A DNA stretch of 64,000 nucleotides from Pseudomonas helmanticensis (lineage in GTDB: Bacteria > Pseudomonadota > Gammaproteobacteria > Pseudomonadales > Pseudomonadaceae). Within the stretch, counting starts at the first letter, position 1; every line of letters begins with the position of its first letter. The notes below the pieces were generated by a model. It had not been told where the DNA came from, did not search any database, and saw only the letters and a list, made by a program, of their open reading frames with translations. Where the stretch lies: the NCBI RefSeq assembly GCF_900182985.1, contig NZ_FXUY01000001.1, positions 2,976,001 to 3,040,000 on the forward strand, read 5' to 3'. Positions 13,583 through 24,290 of this stretch are shown piece by piece. Made by a program: the position numbers and the translations under genes.

Positions 13583-16500
13583 TCAACGGTATTGGAGGAA
13601 GACGTTGTCTCGCCCGAACTGGTCACGCAGTGCTTGAATCAACGCATCTGCCGGATCGATTCGCCAGGTCTCCCCAAACTGCAGCAAGGTCTTCGCATCC
13701 GGGCTGGTGTACTCCATGGTCACCGGGCACGCGCCGCGGTGACGCTTGAGCAAATCCCCCAACCAGCGTAGCTGATCGCCTTTCAGATCCTGGGTTTGCA
13801 GCTTCAGGCGCAGGCTCTCGGCAAGGTTGGTACGCGCATCTTCCATACTCATCACACGCTTGACCCGCAGGCGCAGGCCGCCGGAGAAGTCGTCGTTGCT
13901 GACTTCGCCTTCGACCACCACCATCGCATCGGTCTGCAACAGCGATTGCGCCGAATGGAACGCATCGGCAAACAGCGACGCCTCGATGCGCCCCGAGCGG
14001 TCGTCGAGGGTGATGAAGCCCATCTTGTCGCCCTTCTTGTTCTTCATCACCCGCAGGGCAATGATCATCCCCGCGATGGTCTGGGTATCGCGGGCCGGTT
14101 TCAGGTCAATGATGCGCTGACGGGCGAAACGGCGGATCTCGCCTTCGTATTCGTCGATCGGGTGACCGGTCAGGTACAGGCCCAGGGTATCTTTCTCACC
14201 CTTGAGGCGTTCTTTGAGGGTCAACTCCTTGGCCTTGCGATGCACAGCGTAAACGTCGGCATCTTCCTCGACGAACAGCCCGCCAAACAGGTCGGCGTGG
14301 CCGCTGTCGTGAGTGCGCGCGGTCTGTTCGGCGGATTTGATCGCCTCTTCCATTGCCGCCAACAGCACCGCGCGATTGCGGTCGATGTTGGCCTGATAAG
14401 CCTTTTGCTCTTCATGGAAGTACGGGCCGAGACGATCCAGCGCACCGCTGCGGATCAAACCGTCCAGAGTGCGCTTGTTGATGCGTTTGAGGTCGACCCG
14501 GGCGCAGAAATCGAACAGATCCTTGAACGGCCCGTTCTCGCGCGCCTCAGTGATCGCCTCGACTGGCCCTTCGCCCACACCCTTGATCGCGCCGAGACCA
14601 TAAATGATGCGGCCTTCGTCGTTCACCGTGAACTTGAATTCCGAAGTATTCACATCCGGCGCGTCGAGACGCAGCTTCATGGTGCGAATTTCTTCGATCA
14701 AGGTCACGACCTTGTCGGTGTTGTGCATGTCCGCCGACAGTACCGCGGCCATGAACGGCGCCGGGTAGTGGGTTTTCAGCCAGGCGGTCTGGTAAGAGAC
14801 CAAGCCGTAAGCGGCAGAGTGAGACTTGTTGAAACCGTAACCGGCGAATTTTTCCACCAGGTCGAAAATGTTACCGGCGAGGTCGGCTTCGATATTGTTG
14901 GTCTTGCAACCTTCAATGAAACCGCCGCGCTGCTTGGCCATCTCTTCGGGCTTTTTCTTACCCATCGCCCGGCGCAGCATGTCCGCACCACCGAGGGTGT
15001 AACCGGCCATGACCTGGGCAATCTGCATCACCTGTTCCTGATACAGGATGATGCCGTACGTCGGCGCCAATACCGGCTTGAGGCCTTCGTATTGATAGTC
15101 GGAGTGCGGGTACGCCAGTTCGGCGCGACCATGCTTACGGTTGATAAAGTCATCAACCATGCCCGATTGCAGCGGACCCGGACGGAACAGGGCGACCAGT
15201 GCGATCAAGTCTTCCAGACAGTCGGGCTTGAGCTTTTTGATCAGCTCTTTCATGCCCCGGGATTCAAGCTGGAACACCGCCGTGGTTTCCGCTTTTTGCA
15301 GCAGCGTGTACGTCGGTTTGTCGTCGAGCGGGATGAACGCAATATCCAGCGGCGGCTCGTCGACCTTGGCGCGGTCGCGGTTGATGGTCTTCAGTGCCCA
15401 GTCGATCACCGTCAGCGTCCGCAGACCGAGGAAGTCGAACTTCACCAGACCGGCCGCTTCAACATCGTCCTTGTCGAACTGGGTTACCAGACCGTCACCG
15501 GCCTCGTCGCAATAGATCGGCGAGAAGTCGGTCAGTTTGGTCGGGGCGATCACCACACCACCGGCGTGTTTACCAACGTTACGCACGACGCCTTCGAGCT
15601 TGCGCGCCATCTCCCAGATTTCTGCGGCTTCTTCATCGACCTTGATGAAGTCACGGAGGATTTCTTCCTGCTCGTAGGCTTTTTCCAGGGTCATGCCGAC
15701 TTCGAACGGAATCATCTTCGACAGACGATCCGCCAGGCCGTAGGACTTGCCCTGCACCCGCGCCACGTCGCGCACCACAGCCTTAGCGGCCATGGAACCG
15801 AAAGTGATGATCTGGCTTACCGCGTTGCGCCCGTATTTCTCGGCCACGTAGTCGATCACGCGGTCACGACCGTCCATGCAGAAGTCGACGTCGAAGTCGG
15901 GCATCGATACCCGTTCCGGGTTAAGGAAACGTTCGAACAGCAGGTCGTATTCCAGCGGGTCGAGGTCGGTGATCTTCTGCACGTAGGCCACCAGCGATCC
16001 CGCACCCGAACCACGGCCCGGGCCTACCGGTACCCCGTTGCTCTTGGCCCACTGGATAAAGTCCATAACGATCAGGAAGTAACCGGGGAAGCCCATCTGG
16101 ATGATGATATCCAGCTCGAAATTCAAGCGATCGACGTAGACCTGACGCTTGGCTTCGTAGTCTTCGGTGGTGTCCTTGGGCAGCAGCACCGCCAAGCGTT
16201 CTTCGAGGCCGTCGAAGGAGACTTTGCGGAAATACTCGTCGATGGTCATGCCATCGGGAATCGGGAAGTTGGGCAGGAAGTGCGTGCCCAGTTTCACTTC
16301 GATGTTGCAGCGTTTGGCGATTTCGACGGTGTTTTCAATCGCGTCGGGAATATCGCTGAACAGCTCGATCATTTCCTCGGCGCTTTTCAGGTATTGCTGA
16401 TCGCTGTAATTCTTCGACCGGCGCGGATCGTCGAGGGCGCGGCCCTCACCGATGCACACGCGGGTTTCGTGGGCGGCGAAGTCTTCCTGCTTGATGAACC

Positions 16501-17104
16501 GCACATCGTTGCTCGCCACCAGCGGCGCGCCGAGCTTGTCGGCAAGGGCCACGGCACCGTGCAGTTGCTCTTCATCGTTGGGGCGGTTGGTGCGCTGGAT
16601 TTCCAGATAGAAACGATCCGGGAACACCGTCATCCACTCGCGCGCCAAGGTTTCGGCTTCAGCCGGGTTGCCGCCGATCAGCGCCATGCCGATCTCGCCT
16701 TCTTTGGCGGCGGACAGCATGATCAGGCCTTCATTGGCTTCGGCAACCCACTGGCGCTCGATGATGATCATGCCGTTGCGCTGGCCTTCGATGAAGCCGC
16801 GCGAGATCAACTCGGTGAGGTTGCGATAGCCCTTGGCGTTCATCACCAACAGACTGAGACGGCTCAGCGGCGCGTCCGGGTCTTTGTTCGATAGCCACAG
16901 GTCGGCGCCGCAGATCGGCTTGATCCCGGCGCCCATGGTGTTTTTATAGAATTTGACCAGGGAACACATGTTGTTCTGGTCGGTGACCGCGACCGCCGGC
17001 ATGTTCATGGCGGTCAGCGCCTTGACCAGCGGCTTGATCCGTACCAGCCCGTCGACCAGCGAGTATTCAGTGTGCAGGCGTAGATGAACGAATGAAGCCG
17101 GCAT
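13583..17104 (-). CDS. dnaE: DNA polymerase III subunit alpha
   Basis: The 1173-residue replicative polymerase catalytic subunit. The N-terminal PHP domain (VHLRLHTEYSLVDGLVR) is followed by the C-family palm, with catalytic aspartates in PDFDVDFCMDGRDR near residue 400 and GPGRGSGAGSLVAY before it. The fingers segment is KSHSAAYGLVSYQTAWLK. After this come a helix-hairpin-helix region (RINKRTLDGLIRSGALD), an OB fold (MIIALRVMKNKKGDKMGFIT) and the C-terminal clamp/tau-binding part. Length is normal. It is followed by a hairpin and accA, and preceded by rnhB with another hairpin between them. Confidence 0.98.
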   Translation of the reverse strand: MPASFVHLRLHTEYSLVDGLVRIKPLVKALTAMNMPAVAVTDQNNMCSLVKFYKNTMGAGIKPICGADLWLSNKDPDAPLSRLSLLVMNAKGYRNLTELISRGFIEGQRNGMIIIERQWVAEANEGLIMLSAAKEGEIGMALIGGNPAEAETLAREWMTVFPDRFYLEIQRTNRPNDEEQLHGAVALADKLGAPLVASNDVRFIKQEDFAAHETRVCIGEGRALDDPRRSKNYSDQQYLKSAEEMIELFSDIPDAIENTVEIAKRCNIEVKLGTHFLPNFPIPDGMTIDEYFRKVSFDGLEERLAVLLPKDTTEDYEAKRQVYVDRLNFELDIIIQMGFPGYFLIVMDFIQWAKSNGVPVGPGRGSGAGSLVAYVQKITDLDPLEYDLLFERFLNPERVSMPDFDVDFCMDGRDRVIDYVAEKYGRNAVSQIITFGSMAAKAVVRDVARVQGKSYGLADRLSKMIPFEVGMTLEKAYEQEEILRDFIKVDEEAAEIWEMARKLEGVVRNVGKHAGGVVIAPTKLTDFSPIYCDEAGDGLVTQFDKDDVEAAGLVKFDFLGLRTLTVIDWALKTINRDRAKVDEPPLDIAFIPLDDKPTYTLLQKAETTAVFQLESRGMKELIKKLKPDCLEDLIALVALFRPGPLQSGMVDDFINRKHGRAELAYPHSDYQYEGLKPVLAPTYGIILYQEQVMQIAQVMAGYTLGGADMLRRAMGKKKPEEMAKQRGGFIEGCKTNNIEADLAGNIFDLVEKFAGYGFNKSHSAAYGLVSYQTAWLKTHYPAPFMAAVLSADMHNTDKVVTLIEEIRTMKLRLDAPDVNTSEFKFTVNDEGRIIYGLGAIKGVGEGPVEAITEARENGPFKDLFDFCARVDLKRINKRTLDGLIRSGALDRLGPYFHEEQKAYQANIDRNRAVLLAAMEEAIKSAEQTARTHDSGHADLFGGLFVEEDADVYAVHRKAKELTLKERLKGEKDTLGLYLTGHPIDEYEGEIRRFARQRIIDLKPARDTQTIAGMIIALRVMKNKKGDKMGFITLDDRSGRIEASLFADAFHSAQSLLQTDAMVVVEGEVSNDDFSGGLRLRVKRVMSMEDARTNLAESLRLKLQTQDLKGDQLRWLGDLLKRHRGACPVTMEYTSPDAKTLLQFGETWRIDPADALIQALRDQFGRDNVFLQYR

Positions 17105-17135
17105 AGTGATCCTGTCCAGTTACATAGAGACAACA

Positions 17136-17157
17136 AGGCCCGGATTGTACCGGGCCT
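17136..17157 (-). terminator. Hairpin between rnhB and dnaE
   Basis: AGGCCCGG and CCGGGCCT with a six-base loop, followed on the minus strand by TTGTTGTCTC. It is a compact GC-rich stem with a broken U-run in the 76-base rnhB-dnaE gap, probably a partial terminator that lowers readthrough into dnaE. Confidence 0.6.
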
Positions 17158-17180
17158 CGAACAAAACATCAGCCTTGCGA

Positions 17181-17822
17181 CTAAACCTGCGTGAGGCCTT
17201 CCAGCGCTTCATAAGCCTGACGTACCGGGGCGAACGAGCGCCGGTGAATCGGCGTCGGGCCAAGCCGCACCAACGCTTCCAGATGAACGGGCGTCGGGTA
17301 GCCTTTATGGCCACCGATACCGTAACCCGGGTAGATCAATTCGAATGCGGCCATTTCTCGGTCACGGCTGACCTTGGCCAGAATCGACGCGGCGGCGATG
17401 GCCGGCACCTTGCCGTCACCCTGAATCACGGCTTCAGCGCGCATCGGCAGTTGCGGGCAGCGGTTACCGTCGATCATCGCCAGTTTCGGCTGGATGTGCA
17501 GGCCAGCTACCGCGCGCTGCATGGCGAGCATGGTCGCGTGCAAAATATTCAGCTCGTCGATTTCTTCGACTTCGGCGCGGGCAATGCACCAGCTCAGGGA
17601 TTTTTCGATGATTTCGTCGTAGAGCTTTTCGCGCTTGGCTTCGGTGAGTTTTTTCGAGTCGTTGAGACCAAGAATCGGCCGGTTCGGGTCGAGGATCACC
17701 GCTGCTGTCACCACGGCACCGCACAACGGGCCACGACCGACTTCATCGACACCGGCGACCAACTCCTCGACTTCGGCGACCAGAGTAAAGTCCAGGCCCA
17801 TCTGCATGCTTGTCTTGCTCAT
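17181..17822 (-). CDS. rnhB: Ribonuclease HII
   Basis: A 213-residue RNase HII, removing RNA from RNA-DNA hybrids and single misincorporated ribonucleotides. The active-site start [14 protein letters not shown] gives D26 and E27; MIDGNRCP supplies D118 and the [12 protein letters not shown] segment the fourth carboxylate. The ATG at 17822 shares a base with the lpxB stop (TAATG); an in-frame ATG at residue 7 is an alternative. It ends a tightly coupled lpxD-to-rnhB unit and is separated from dnaE by a hairpin. Confidence 0.97.
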   Translation of the reverse strand: MSKTSMQMGLDFTLVAEVEELVAGVDEVGRGPLCGAVVTAAVILDPNRPILGLNDSKKLTEAKREKLYDEIIEKSLSWCIARAEVEEIDELNILHATMLAMQRAVAGLHIQPKLAMIDGNRCPQLPMRAEAVIQGDGKVPAIAAASILAKVSRDREMAAFELIYPGYGIGGHKGYPTPVHLEALVRLGPTPIHRRSFAPVRQAYEALEGLTQV

Positions 17823-18949
17823 TATTTTTGACCGATCAGGTTAAGGACGGCGTCCGCCGCCTGATTGGAGGCATCCCGGCGCAGCGTGCGGTGGATCTCG
17901 TCGAAACCGCGAGTCTGCTCTTCGCCACCTTCGATCAGCGGCGACAGGGTCTGCGCCAGTGCTTCGACTGTCGCATCATCCTGCAACAATTCTGGCACCA
18001 GCAAACGCTGAGCGAGCAGGTTCGGCAGCGACACATACGGGCTCTTGACCATGCGCTTGAGAATCCAGAATGTCAGCGGCGCCAGGCGGTAAGCCACCAC
18101 CATTGGCCGCTTGTACAGCAATGCTTCGAGGGTGGCGGTGCCGGAGGCGATCAACACCGCATTGCACGCGGCCAGGGCCAGATGCGACTTGCCGTCGAGC
18201 AGGGTCACCGGTAGATCGCGGCCGGCGAGCAGCTCTTCCAGTTGCACGCGACGTTCCGGGTTGGCGCACGGAATGACAAAGCGCACACCTGGGCGCATGG
18301 CGCGCAGACGTTCGGCGGTGTCGAGGAACAGCCCACCCAACCGAGACACTTCGCCGCCACGGCTGCCGGGCATCAACGCTACCAGCGGCCCGTCGGGCAG
18401 GCCCAACTCAGAGCGCGCCGCAGCGCGATCGGCTTCCAGTGGAATGGTATCGGCCAGCGTGTGGCCAACGAACCGGACTGGCACGCCTTTCTCTTCGTAG
18501 AATTTCGCTTCGAACGGCAGCAGCGTCAGCATCAGATCGCAGCCTTCGCGGATCTTCAGCACCCGCTTCTGGCGCCACGCCCACACCGACGGGCTGACGT
18601 AATGCACGGTCTTGATCCCGGCCTGACGCAGCTTCAGTTCGATGTTGAGATTGAAATCCGGTGCGTCGATACCGATGAACACATCCGGTTTCTCGGCGAT
18701 CAGCATGGCGATCAGGTCTTTGCGGCGCTTGAGCAACTCACGCAGGCGACCAAGAACTTCCACCAGGCCCATGACCGACAAGCGCTCCATGGGAAAGTAA
18801 GAAGTCAGGCCTTCAGCCTGCATCAACGGACCGCCGACGCCGATGAACTCGACCGCCGGATGCTGCGCCTTGAGGGCGCGCATGAGACCGGCGCCGAGAA
18901 TGTCACCGGAAGCCTCACCCGCCACCAGCGCAATACGCAGATTGGCCAT
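17822..18949 (-). CDS. lpxB: Lipid-A-disaccharide synthase
   Basis: A 375-residue GT19 glycosyltransferase making the beta-1,6-linked lipid A disaccharide from UDP-diacylglucosamine and lipid X at the inner face of the inner membrane. Characteristic segments are [18 protein letters not shown] at the N-terminus, [43 protein letters not shown] and [21 protein letters not shown]. It begins 2 bases after the lpxA stop and ends in a one-base overlap with rnhB, so it is clearly within the lpx operon. Confidence 0.98.
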   Translation of the reverse strand: MANLRIALVAGEASGDILGAGLMRALKAQHPAVEFIGVGGPLMQAEGLTSYFPMERLSVMGLVEVLGRLRELLKRRKDLIAMLIAEKPDVFIGIDAPDFNLNIELKLRQAGIKTVHYVSPSVWAWRQKRVLKIREGCDLMLTLLPFEAKFYEEKGVPVRFVGHTLADTIPLEADRAAARSELGLPDGPLVALMPGSRGGEVSRLGGLFLDTAERLRAMRPGVRFVIPCANPERRVQLEELLAGRDLPVTLLDGKSHLALAACNAVLIASGTATLEALLYKRPMVVAYRLAPLTFWILKRMVKSPYVSLPNLLAQRLLVPELLQDDATVEALAQTLSPLIEGGEEQTRGFDEIHRTLRRDASNQAADAVLNLIGQK

Positions 18950-18951
18950 GA

Positions 18952-19728
18952 TCAGCGAGTGATGCCGCGAGTCGACGACTGGATCGAGTCACGGAATATC
19001 GCGACTTCGGGGAACTGTGCCGCCGGCTCAACCAGCTCTGCGAGTGCCTGCTCGACCGTCAGACCCTGACGGTAGACGGTTTTGTAGGCGCGACGCAGGG
19101 TATGGATGGCGTCTTCGCTGAAACCGCGACGACGCATGCCTTCGAAGTTCATGCTGCGCGCTTCTGCCGGGTTGCCAAACACGGTAACGAACGCCGGAAC
19201 GTCCTTGCCGATGGCGGTGCCCATCCCGGAAAAGCTGTGCGCGCCGATGTGGCAATACTGGTGAACCAGGGTAAAACCGGAGAGGATCGCCCAGTCATCA
19301 ACGTGCACATGGCCAGCCAACGCCGTGTTGTTGACCAGAATGCAGTTGTTGCCGATGACGCTGTCGTGGCCGATGTGGGCATAGGCCATGATCAGGTTGC
19401 GATCACCCAGGGTGGTTTCCGAGCGGTCCTGCACGGTGCCACGGTGAATCGTCACGCCTTCGCGGATGACATTGTGATCACCGATGACCAGACGGGTTTC
19501 TTCACCTTTGTATTTCAGATCGGGCGTGTCTTCGCCTACCGAGGAAAACTGGTAGATGCGATTGTGCTTGCCGATACGCGTCGGGCCTTTGAGGATTACA
19601 TGCGGCCCGATCACGGTCCCCTCGCCGATTTCCACACCTGCGCCGATGATCGACCACGGGCCGACCTCGACGCCGTCAGCCAGTACGGCCGACGGATCGA
19701 TGATTGCGCGAGGGTCAATCAAACTCAT
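18952..19728 (-). CDS. lpxA: UDP-N-acetylglucosamine O-acyltransferase
   Basis: A 258-residue left-handed beta-helix enzyme that puts the first 3-hydroxyacyl chain on UDP-GlcNAc in lipid A synthesis. Hexapeptide repeats run from about residue 8 to 190 and the catalytic base is H121 in [10 protein letters not shown]. Residue 169 is Met ([10 protein letters not shown]). In the known acyl-chain ruler, Met at this position in P. aeruginosa LpxA selects 3-hydroxydecanoyl, while E. coli with Gly uses C14. The enzyme therefore probably prefers C10. It overlaps fabZ by 4 bases and precedes lpxB. Confidence 0.98.
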   Translation of the reverse strand: MSLIDPRAIIDPSAVLADGVEVGPWSIIGAGVEIGEGTVIGPHVILKGPTRIGKHNRIYQFSSVGEDTPDLKYKGEETRLVIGDHNVIREGVTIHRGTVQDRSETTLGDRNLIMAYAHIGHDSVIGNNCILVNNTALAGHVHVDDWAILSGFTLVHQYCHIGAHSFSGMGTAIGKDVPAFVTVFGNPAEARSMNFEGMRRRGFSEDAIHTLRRAYKTVYRQGLTVEQALAELVEPAAQFPEVAIFRDSIQSSTRGITR

Positions 19729-20165
19729 AGCTTGCGTTCCGCACAGATGATTTCAGCCGAGCAGACCGGCTTGCCGTCGACCGAAGCCTGGCATTCGAAC
19801 TTCCAGATCTGACGCTTGCAGCTGATGAACTTGGCTTCCAGGATCAACTGGTCGCCCGGCAACACAGGCTGGCGGAAGCGCAATTTGTCGGAACCGACGA
19901 AGTAGTAAAGCGTGCCGTCGGCAGGCTTCACATCAAGCATTTTGAAACCGAGGATCCCGGCAGCCTGAGCCATCGCTTCGATGATCAGTACGCCCGGCAT
20001 GATTGGATGCGCCGGGAAGTGACCATTGAAGAACGGTTCATTGATGCTGACATTCTTGTAGGCGCGAATGCGCTTGCCTTCAGTGTCCAGTTCCACCACC
20101 CGGTCCACCAGCAGGAACGGGTAACGGTGAGGCAGGTATTCGCGAATCTCGTTGATGTCCATCAT
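19725..20165 (-). CDS. fabZ: 3-hydroxyacyl-ACP dehydratase FabZ
   Basis: A 146-residue hot-dog fold dehydratase of fatty-acid elongation. The active site [20 protein letters not shown] gives H49 and E63. [22 protein letters not shown] is the usual N-terminus; the second Met could equally be the start. FabZ and LpxA compete for 3-hydroxyacyl-ACP, and their genes overlap by 4 bases here, which keeps their dosage linked. A 106-base gap with short dyads separates it from lpxD. Confidence 0.97.
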   Translation of the reverse strand: MMDINEIREYLPHRYPFLLVDRVVELDTEGKRIRAYKNVSINEPFFNGHFPAHPIMPGVLIIEAMAQAAGILGFKMLDVKPADGTLYYFVGSDKLRFRQPVLPGDQLILEAKFISCKRQIWKFECQASVDGKPVCSAEIICAERKL

Positions 20166-20271
20166 TTCGGGGGGAAGCCTATGTAAAGATTGGGAGCGCG
20201 ACTGACGCGCACTCCTCTAGCAAATCAAGGAGGCAGTCTAGAGGCTGTGCACACTTGATATGGAAATGGTA

Positions 20272-21327
20272 TCAGCCATCTGATGAAGCATTGCCGTCAG
20301 GGGTCACTTCCCCTACGCGCTTTTCCAGCTGTTTCAAACGTCGCGCGATGTCATCGAGCTGACGAATACGGGCCGCGCTTTTGCGCCATTCGGCCGCTGG
20401 TTGCATGGCTGTACCGGAAGAGTAGGCGCCTGGCTCGGTAATCGAGTGCGTCACCATGGTCATCCCGGTGAGGAAAACGTTGTCGCAAATATCAATGTGG
20501 CCAACCAGCCCTACACCACCGGCGAGCATGCAATGCTTGCCGATTTTGGTGCTGCCGGAAATGCCGACACACGCGGCCATGGCGGTGTGATCACCGACCT
20601 GGACGTTGTGCGCAATCTGGATCTGATTGTCGAGCTTCACGCCATTGCCGATCACGGTATCGGCGAGCGCACCGCGGTCGATCGCGGTATTCACGCCAAT
20701 CTCGACATCGTCGCCGATGGTCACGCCACCGATCTGGGCGATTTTCTGCCAAATGCCTTTTTCGTTGGCGAAACCGAAACCTTCGCCGCCGAGCACTGCA
20801 CCGGACTGGATAACCACACGCTTGCCGATGCGCACGTCGTGATACAGCGTAACGCGCGGCGCGAGCCAGCCGCCTTCGCCGATTTCACTGCGCGCGCCGA
20901 TGAAGCAATGCGCCCCCAATGTCACGTTTGCCGCAATCCGCGCTCCGGCCTCGATCACCACGAATGGGCCGATACTGGCGGTTGGATCAACCACGGCATC
21001 AGGCGCAATCACCGCAGACGAGTGGATACCCGCCGCTGCTTTTGGCTTTGGATCGAACAGGTGGGAGATACGCGCGTAAGCCAGGTAAGGATCAGGCACC
21101 ACCAATGCATTACCGGCAAAACCTTCGGCATCGGCCTCTTTGAGCAGCAATGCAGCTGCCTGCGAGCCCGCCAGGTATTTGCGATATTGAGGGTTTGCCA
21201 GAAAGCTCAACTGAGCTGGGCCAGCCTCTTGCAAAGTGGCTAGCCCAGTAATTTGCTTCTCCGGGTCGCCACGCAGGGTGGCGCCGAGGAACTCGGCCAA
21301 TTGGCCGAGTTTGATAGTCACGGTCAT
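20272..21327 (-). CDS. lpxD: UDP-3-O-(3-hydroxyacyl)glucosamine N-acyltransferase
   Basis: A 351-residue trimeric acyltransferase adding the N-linked 3-hydroxyacyl chain in lipid A synthesis. An N-terminal uridine-binding domain (1-100) is followed by hexapeptide repeats from about 100 to 300 and a C-terminal helix ([19 protein letters not shown]). The catalytic base is H240 in [13 protein letters not shown]. It starts 4 bases after skp. Length and domains are standard. Confidence 0.97.
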   Translation of the reverse strand: MTVTIKLGQLAEFLGATLRGDPEKQITGLATLQEAGPAQLSFLANPQYRKYLAGSQAAALLLKEADAEGFAGNALVVPDPYLAYARISHLFDPKPKAAAGIHSSAVIAPDAVVDPTASIGPFVVIEAGARIAANVTLGAHCFIGARSEIGEGGWLAPRVTLYHDVRIGKRVVIQSGAVLGGEGFGFANEKGIWQKIAQIGGVTIGDDVEIGVNTAIDRGALADTVIGNGVKLDNQIQIAHNVQVGDHTAMAACVGISGSTKIGKHCMLAGGVGLVGHIDICDNVFLTGMTMVTHSITEPGAYSSGTAMQPAAEWRKSAARIRQLDDIARRLKQLEKRVGEVTPDGNASSDG

Positions 21328-21330
21328 GGG

Positions 21331-21834
21331 TTACTTCAGCTGATTCATGCGCTCGATAACCTGGCGCGTGATGTCGTACTGAGGTTTGACATCAATCACT
21401 GCGCCACGCTCGAACACCAGGTCAAAACCACCTTTCTTGATGACTTCTTCCACTGCGCTATCCAGTTTCGGCTTCAGTTGCTTGAGCATTTCGCGGTCGG
21501 CAACGGCTTTGGCTTCGTTCAGCTCTTTGGACTGGAACTGAAAGTCACGGGCCTTTTGCTTGAATTCCAGCTCCAGACGCTCACGCTCGCCTTGCTGCAT
21601 CTTGTCGCCACCGGCCATCAGACGGTCCTGAATGCCTTTGGCGCTGCTTTCCAGGGTCTTCAGTTTGGTCAGTTGCGGGCCGAATTTTTTCTCGGCATCG
21701 ACGGCGTATTTCTTCGCCGCGTCAGATTCCAGCAAAGCCATCTGATAGTTCAGAACGGCGATTTTCATGTCGGCAAATGCCGGGCCTGCCACCATCAAGG
21801 AGGCCAGGAGAACCAATTGAGTCAACTTACGCAC
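21331..21834 (-). CDS. skp: Periplasmic chaperone Skp/OmpH
   Basis: A 167-residue periplasmic holdase that escorts unfolded outer-membrane proteins to BamA. A signal peptide covers about 1-22 (LLASLMVAGPAFA then DMK). The mature part is the OmpH fold: a small beta core with a long, charged helical tentacle region (LKTLESSAKGIQDRL, ERERLELEFKQKARDFQFQS). It lies 45 bases downstream of bamA and 3 bases before lpxD, linking the assembly machine to lipid A enzymes. Confidence 0.95.
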   Translation of the reverse strand: MRKLTQLVLLASLMVAGPAFADMKIAVLNYQMALLESDAAKKYAVDAEKKFGPQLTKLKTLESSAKGIQDRLMAGGDKMQQGERERLELEFKQKARDFQFQSKELNEAKAVADREMLKQLKPKLDSAVEEVIKKGGFDLVFERGAVIDVKPQYDITRQVIERMNQLK

Positions 21835-21879
21835 GATGCACTCCTACAAAATCCATTGTCGTTATCTTGGGTCAGACGC

Positions 21880-24255
21880 TTAGAACGTCTGGCCGAGGGA
21901 GAATTGGAACACTTGAGTTTCAGCGTCATCCGGTTTCTTGATCGGCATGGCCAACGCGAAGCTCAGAGGACCCAGTGCGGTGACCCAGGTCACACCCACA
22001 CCCACGGAACTTGCCATGTTGCTCAGGCTGATGTCGTTGCACTTGGTGTTCGACGTCGAGCCGTTGGCATTGGTAGTGTCCTTGCACTGCGAGTCAAATA
22101 CGTTACCCACATCCCAGAATACCGAAGTACGCAGGGAACGCTGATCCTTGACGAATGGCAGCGGGAACAGAACCTCGACACCACCCTGGATCAGGACGTT
22201 ACCGCCGAACGGCAGTGGATCCTGGTCCGGGTCAGCCAGCGTACCCGGGTTGGTGCCTCGGCTTGGTGTACTACGCGGGCCGAGGGTGCTGTCCTTGAAG
22301 CCACGAACCGAGTTGAAACCACCAGCATAGTAGTTTTCATAGAACGGCAAGCCGTCAGTCGAACCGTAACCGTCGCCATAACCCAGCTCGGTGTGCAGAC
22401 GCAGGGTGTAGTTCTCGGTGATCGGCTGGAACAGCTGACCGCGGTAATCAAGTTTGTAGAACGACAGGTCGCTGCCCGGAATGGTGGTTTCCAGGGTCAG
22501 GCTCTGGGAACGACCACGGGTCGGCAATACACCTTTGTTCAGGGTCGACTCGGACCAGCCGGCCGAAGCCTTGAAGTTCAGGTACTTGTCGCCTTCCTTG
22601 TTAACGAAGTCGAAAATCTCGTCAACGGTGTAAGTACCGGTCTTGATCTCGTCCTGTTGCGCGGACAGACCGAAGGTCAGGCGCGAAGTCTCGCTGATCG
22701 GGTAGCCGATGTTGACGCCGGCACCCAGGCTGTCTACCGCATAGCTTGCTACGTCGACGTCGAGGTCTTTGTAGTCGGTGGTGCGATAGAACGCGTTGTA
22801 GCCCAGGCTCACGCCATCGGCGGTCCAGTACGGGTCAACGTAGCCGAAGTTGTAGCGGCTCTGGTATTCGCTTCGGGTCAGACCGACGCTGACGCGGTTA
22901 CCGGTACCGAGGAAGTTGTTCTGGGTGATCGAACCACCGAGGATCAGACCGGCACTCTGGGCGAAACCGACACTGGCGGTAATCGAACCGGAAGCCTGCT
23001 CTTCAACGGCGTAGTTCACGTCCACCTGGTCGTCGACACCTGGCACAGCCGGGGTTTCGACGTTGACTTCCTTAAAGAAGCCCAGACGCTCAAGACGGGT
23101 CTTGGATTGGTCGATCAGGTAGGTCGAAGCCCAGCCGCCCTCCATCTGACGCATTTCACGACGCAGCACTTCGTCTTCCGACTTGGTGTTGCCACGGAAG
23201 TTGATACGGTTGACGTAGGCGCGCTTGCCCGGATCGACAGCAAACAGGATGTCGACGGTGTGGTCGTCATCGTGTGGCTGAGGCACGCCGTTGACGTTGG
23301 CGAAGGTGTAACCCTCGTTACCCAGACGACGGGTGATCAGTTCGGACGTGGTAGTCATCAGCTTGCGCGAGAACACCTGGCCTTTCTGCACCAGCAACAA
23401 CGATTTGACCTGATCTTCAGGGACTTTCAGATCACCGCTGAGTTTGACGTCACGAACGGTGTACTTCTCGCCTTCGGTCACGTTGACGGTGATGTAGACG
23501 TGCTTCTTGTCCGGGGTGATGGACACCTGGGTCGAAGCGATATCCATGTTGATATAGCCACGGTCCAGGTAGTAGGAACGCAGACGCTCCAGGTCACCAG
23601 ACAGTTTTTCACGGGCGTACTTGTCATCGTTCTTGAAGAACGACAGCCAGTTGGTGGTTTTCAGTTCGAACAGGTCGGTCAGGTCTTCCTCGGGGAAAAC
23701 CGTGTTGCCCACCACGTTGATGTGCTGAATGGCCGCAACGGTGCCTTCGTTGATCTTCACTTTCAGACCAACGCGATTACGCGGCTGCGATACCACTTCG
23801 GTATCGACGGTAGCCGAATAGCGGCCTTGCGCGACGTACTGACGTTGCAGTTCGTTACGCACGCCTTCGAGGGTGGCACGCTGGAAGATCTCGCCTTCGG
23901 AGAGACCGGATTGCTTGAGGCCCTTCATCAGGTCTTCAGTTGAGATCGCCTTGTTACCTTCGATCTCGATACTGGCGACGGATGGACGCTCGACAACCGT
24001 GATTACCAGAACGTTGCCTTCGCGGCCCAGCTGGATATCTTGAAAGAAACCGGTTTTGAACAACGCACGAGTGGATTCCACCAGGCGACGATCATCCGCC
24101 TGCTCACCGACGTTCAACGGCAAGGCACCAAAGACGCTACCCGCGGAGACCCGCTGGAGGCCATTGACGCGAATATCAGAGATAGTGAAGGACTCGGCGT
24201 GAACTTCGGCGATCATCAATACGGTGAGAACCGCAGTTAGCAGCAGACGTTTCAT
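21880..24255 (-). CDS. bamA: Outer membrane protein assembly factor BamA
   Basis: A 791-residue Omp85 protein, the core of the BAM complex that folds and inserts beta-barrel proteins. The start is the ATG at 24255 (MKRLLLTAVLTVLM), because it gives a clean signal peptide (1-20, ending AEVHA). Five POTRA domains follow up to about residue 420, then a 16-strand barrel with the conserved lid-loop VRGF in FNSVRGFKDSTLGPR. The barrel ends in a C-terminal F (QFSLGQTF), the usual outer-membrane signal. A serine/glycine-rich loop with a Cys pair near the C-terminus (DSQCKDTTNANG, TKCND) is an external loop. It sits between rseP and skp. Confidence 0.98.
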   Translation of the reverse strand: MKRLLLTAVLTVLMIAEVHAESFTISDIRVNGLQRVSAGSVFGALPLNVGEQADDRRLVESTRALFKTGFFQDIQLGREGNVLVITVVERPSVASIEIEGNKAISTEDLMKGLKQSGLSEGEIFQRATLEGVRNELQRQYVAQGRYSATVDTEVVSQPRNRVGLKVKINEGTVAAIQHINVVGNTVFPEEDLTDLFELKTTNWLSFFKNDDKYAREKLSGDLERLRSYYLDRGYINMDIASTQVSITPDKKHVYITVNVTEGEKYTVRDVKLSGDLKVPEDQVKSLLLVQKGQVFSRKLMTTTSELITRRLGNEGYTFANVNGVPQPHDDDHTVDILFAVDPGKRAYVNRINFRGNTKSEDEVLRREMRQMEGGWASTYLIDQSKTRLERLGFFKEVNVETPAVPGVDDQVDVNYAVEEQASGSITASVGFAQSAGLILGGSITQNNFLGTGNRVSVGLTRSEYQSRYNFGYVDPYWTADGVSLGYNAFYRTTDYKDLDVDVASYAVDSLGAGVNIGYPISETSRLTFGLSAQQDEIKTGTYTVDEIFDFVNKEGDKYLNFKASAGWSESTLNKGVLPTRGRSQSLTLETTIPGSDLSFYKLDYRGQLFQPITENYTLRLHTELGYGDGYGSTDGLPFYENYYAGGFNSVRGFKDSTLGPRSTPSRGTNPGTLADPDQDPLPFGGNVLIQGGVEVLFPLPFVKDQRSLRTSVFWDVGNVFDSQCKDTTNANGSTSNTKCNDISLSNMASSVGVGVTWVTALGPLSFALAMPIKKPDDAETQVFQFSLGQTF

Positions 24256-24290
24256 GAAGTCCTTTCTTATTCCAACTGGCAATAAACAAA

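Noticed and set aside
13796..16894. A 1032-codon open frame on the plus strand opposite dnaE
   Set aside because: It is the exact antisense of dnaE, has no recognisable motif, and is explained by third-position GC bias of the real gene.
21253..23943. An 896-codon plus-strand frame opposite lpxD, skp and bamA
   Set aside because: It spans three well-defined genes and their gaps, shows low-complexity His/Val/Gln-rich sequence and has no domain.
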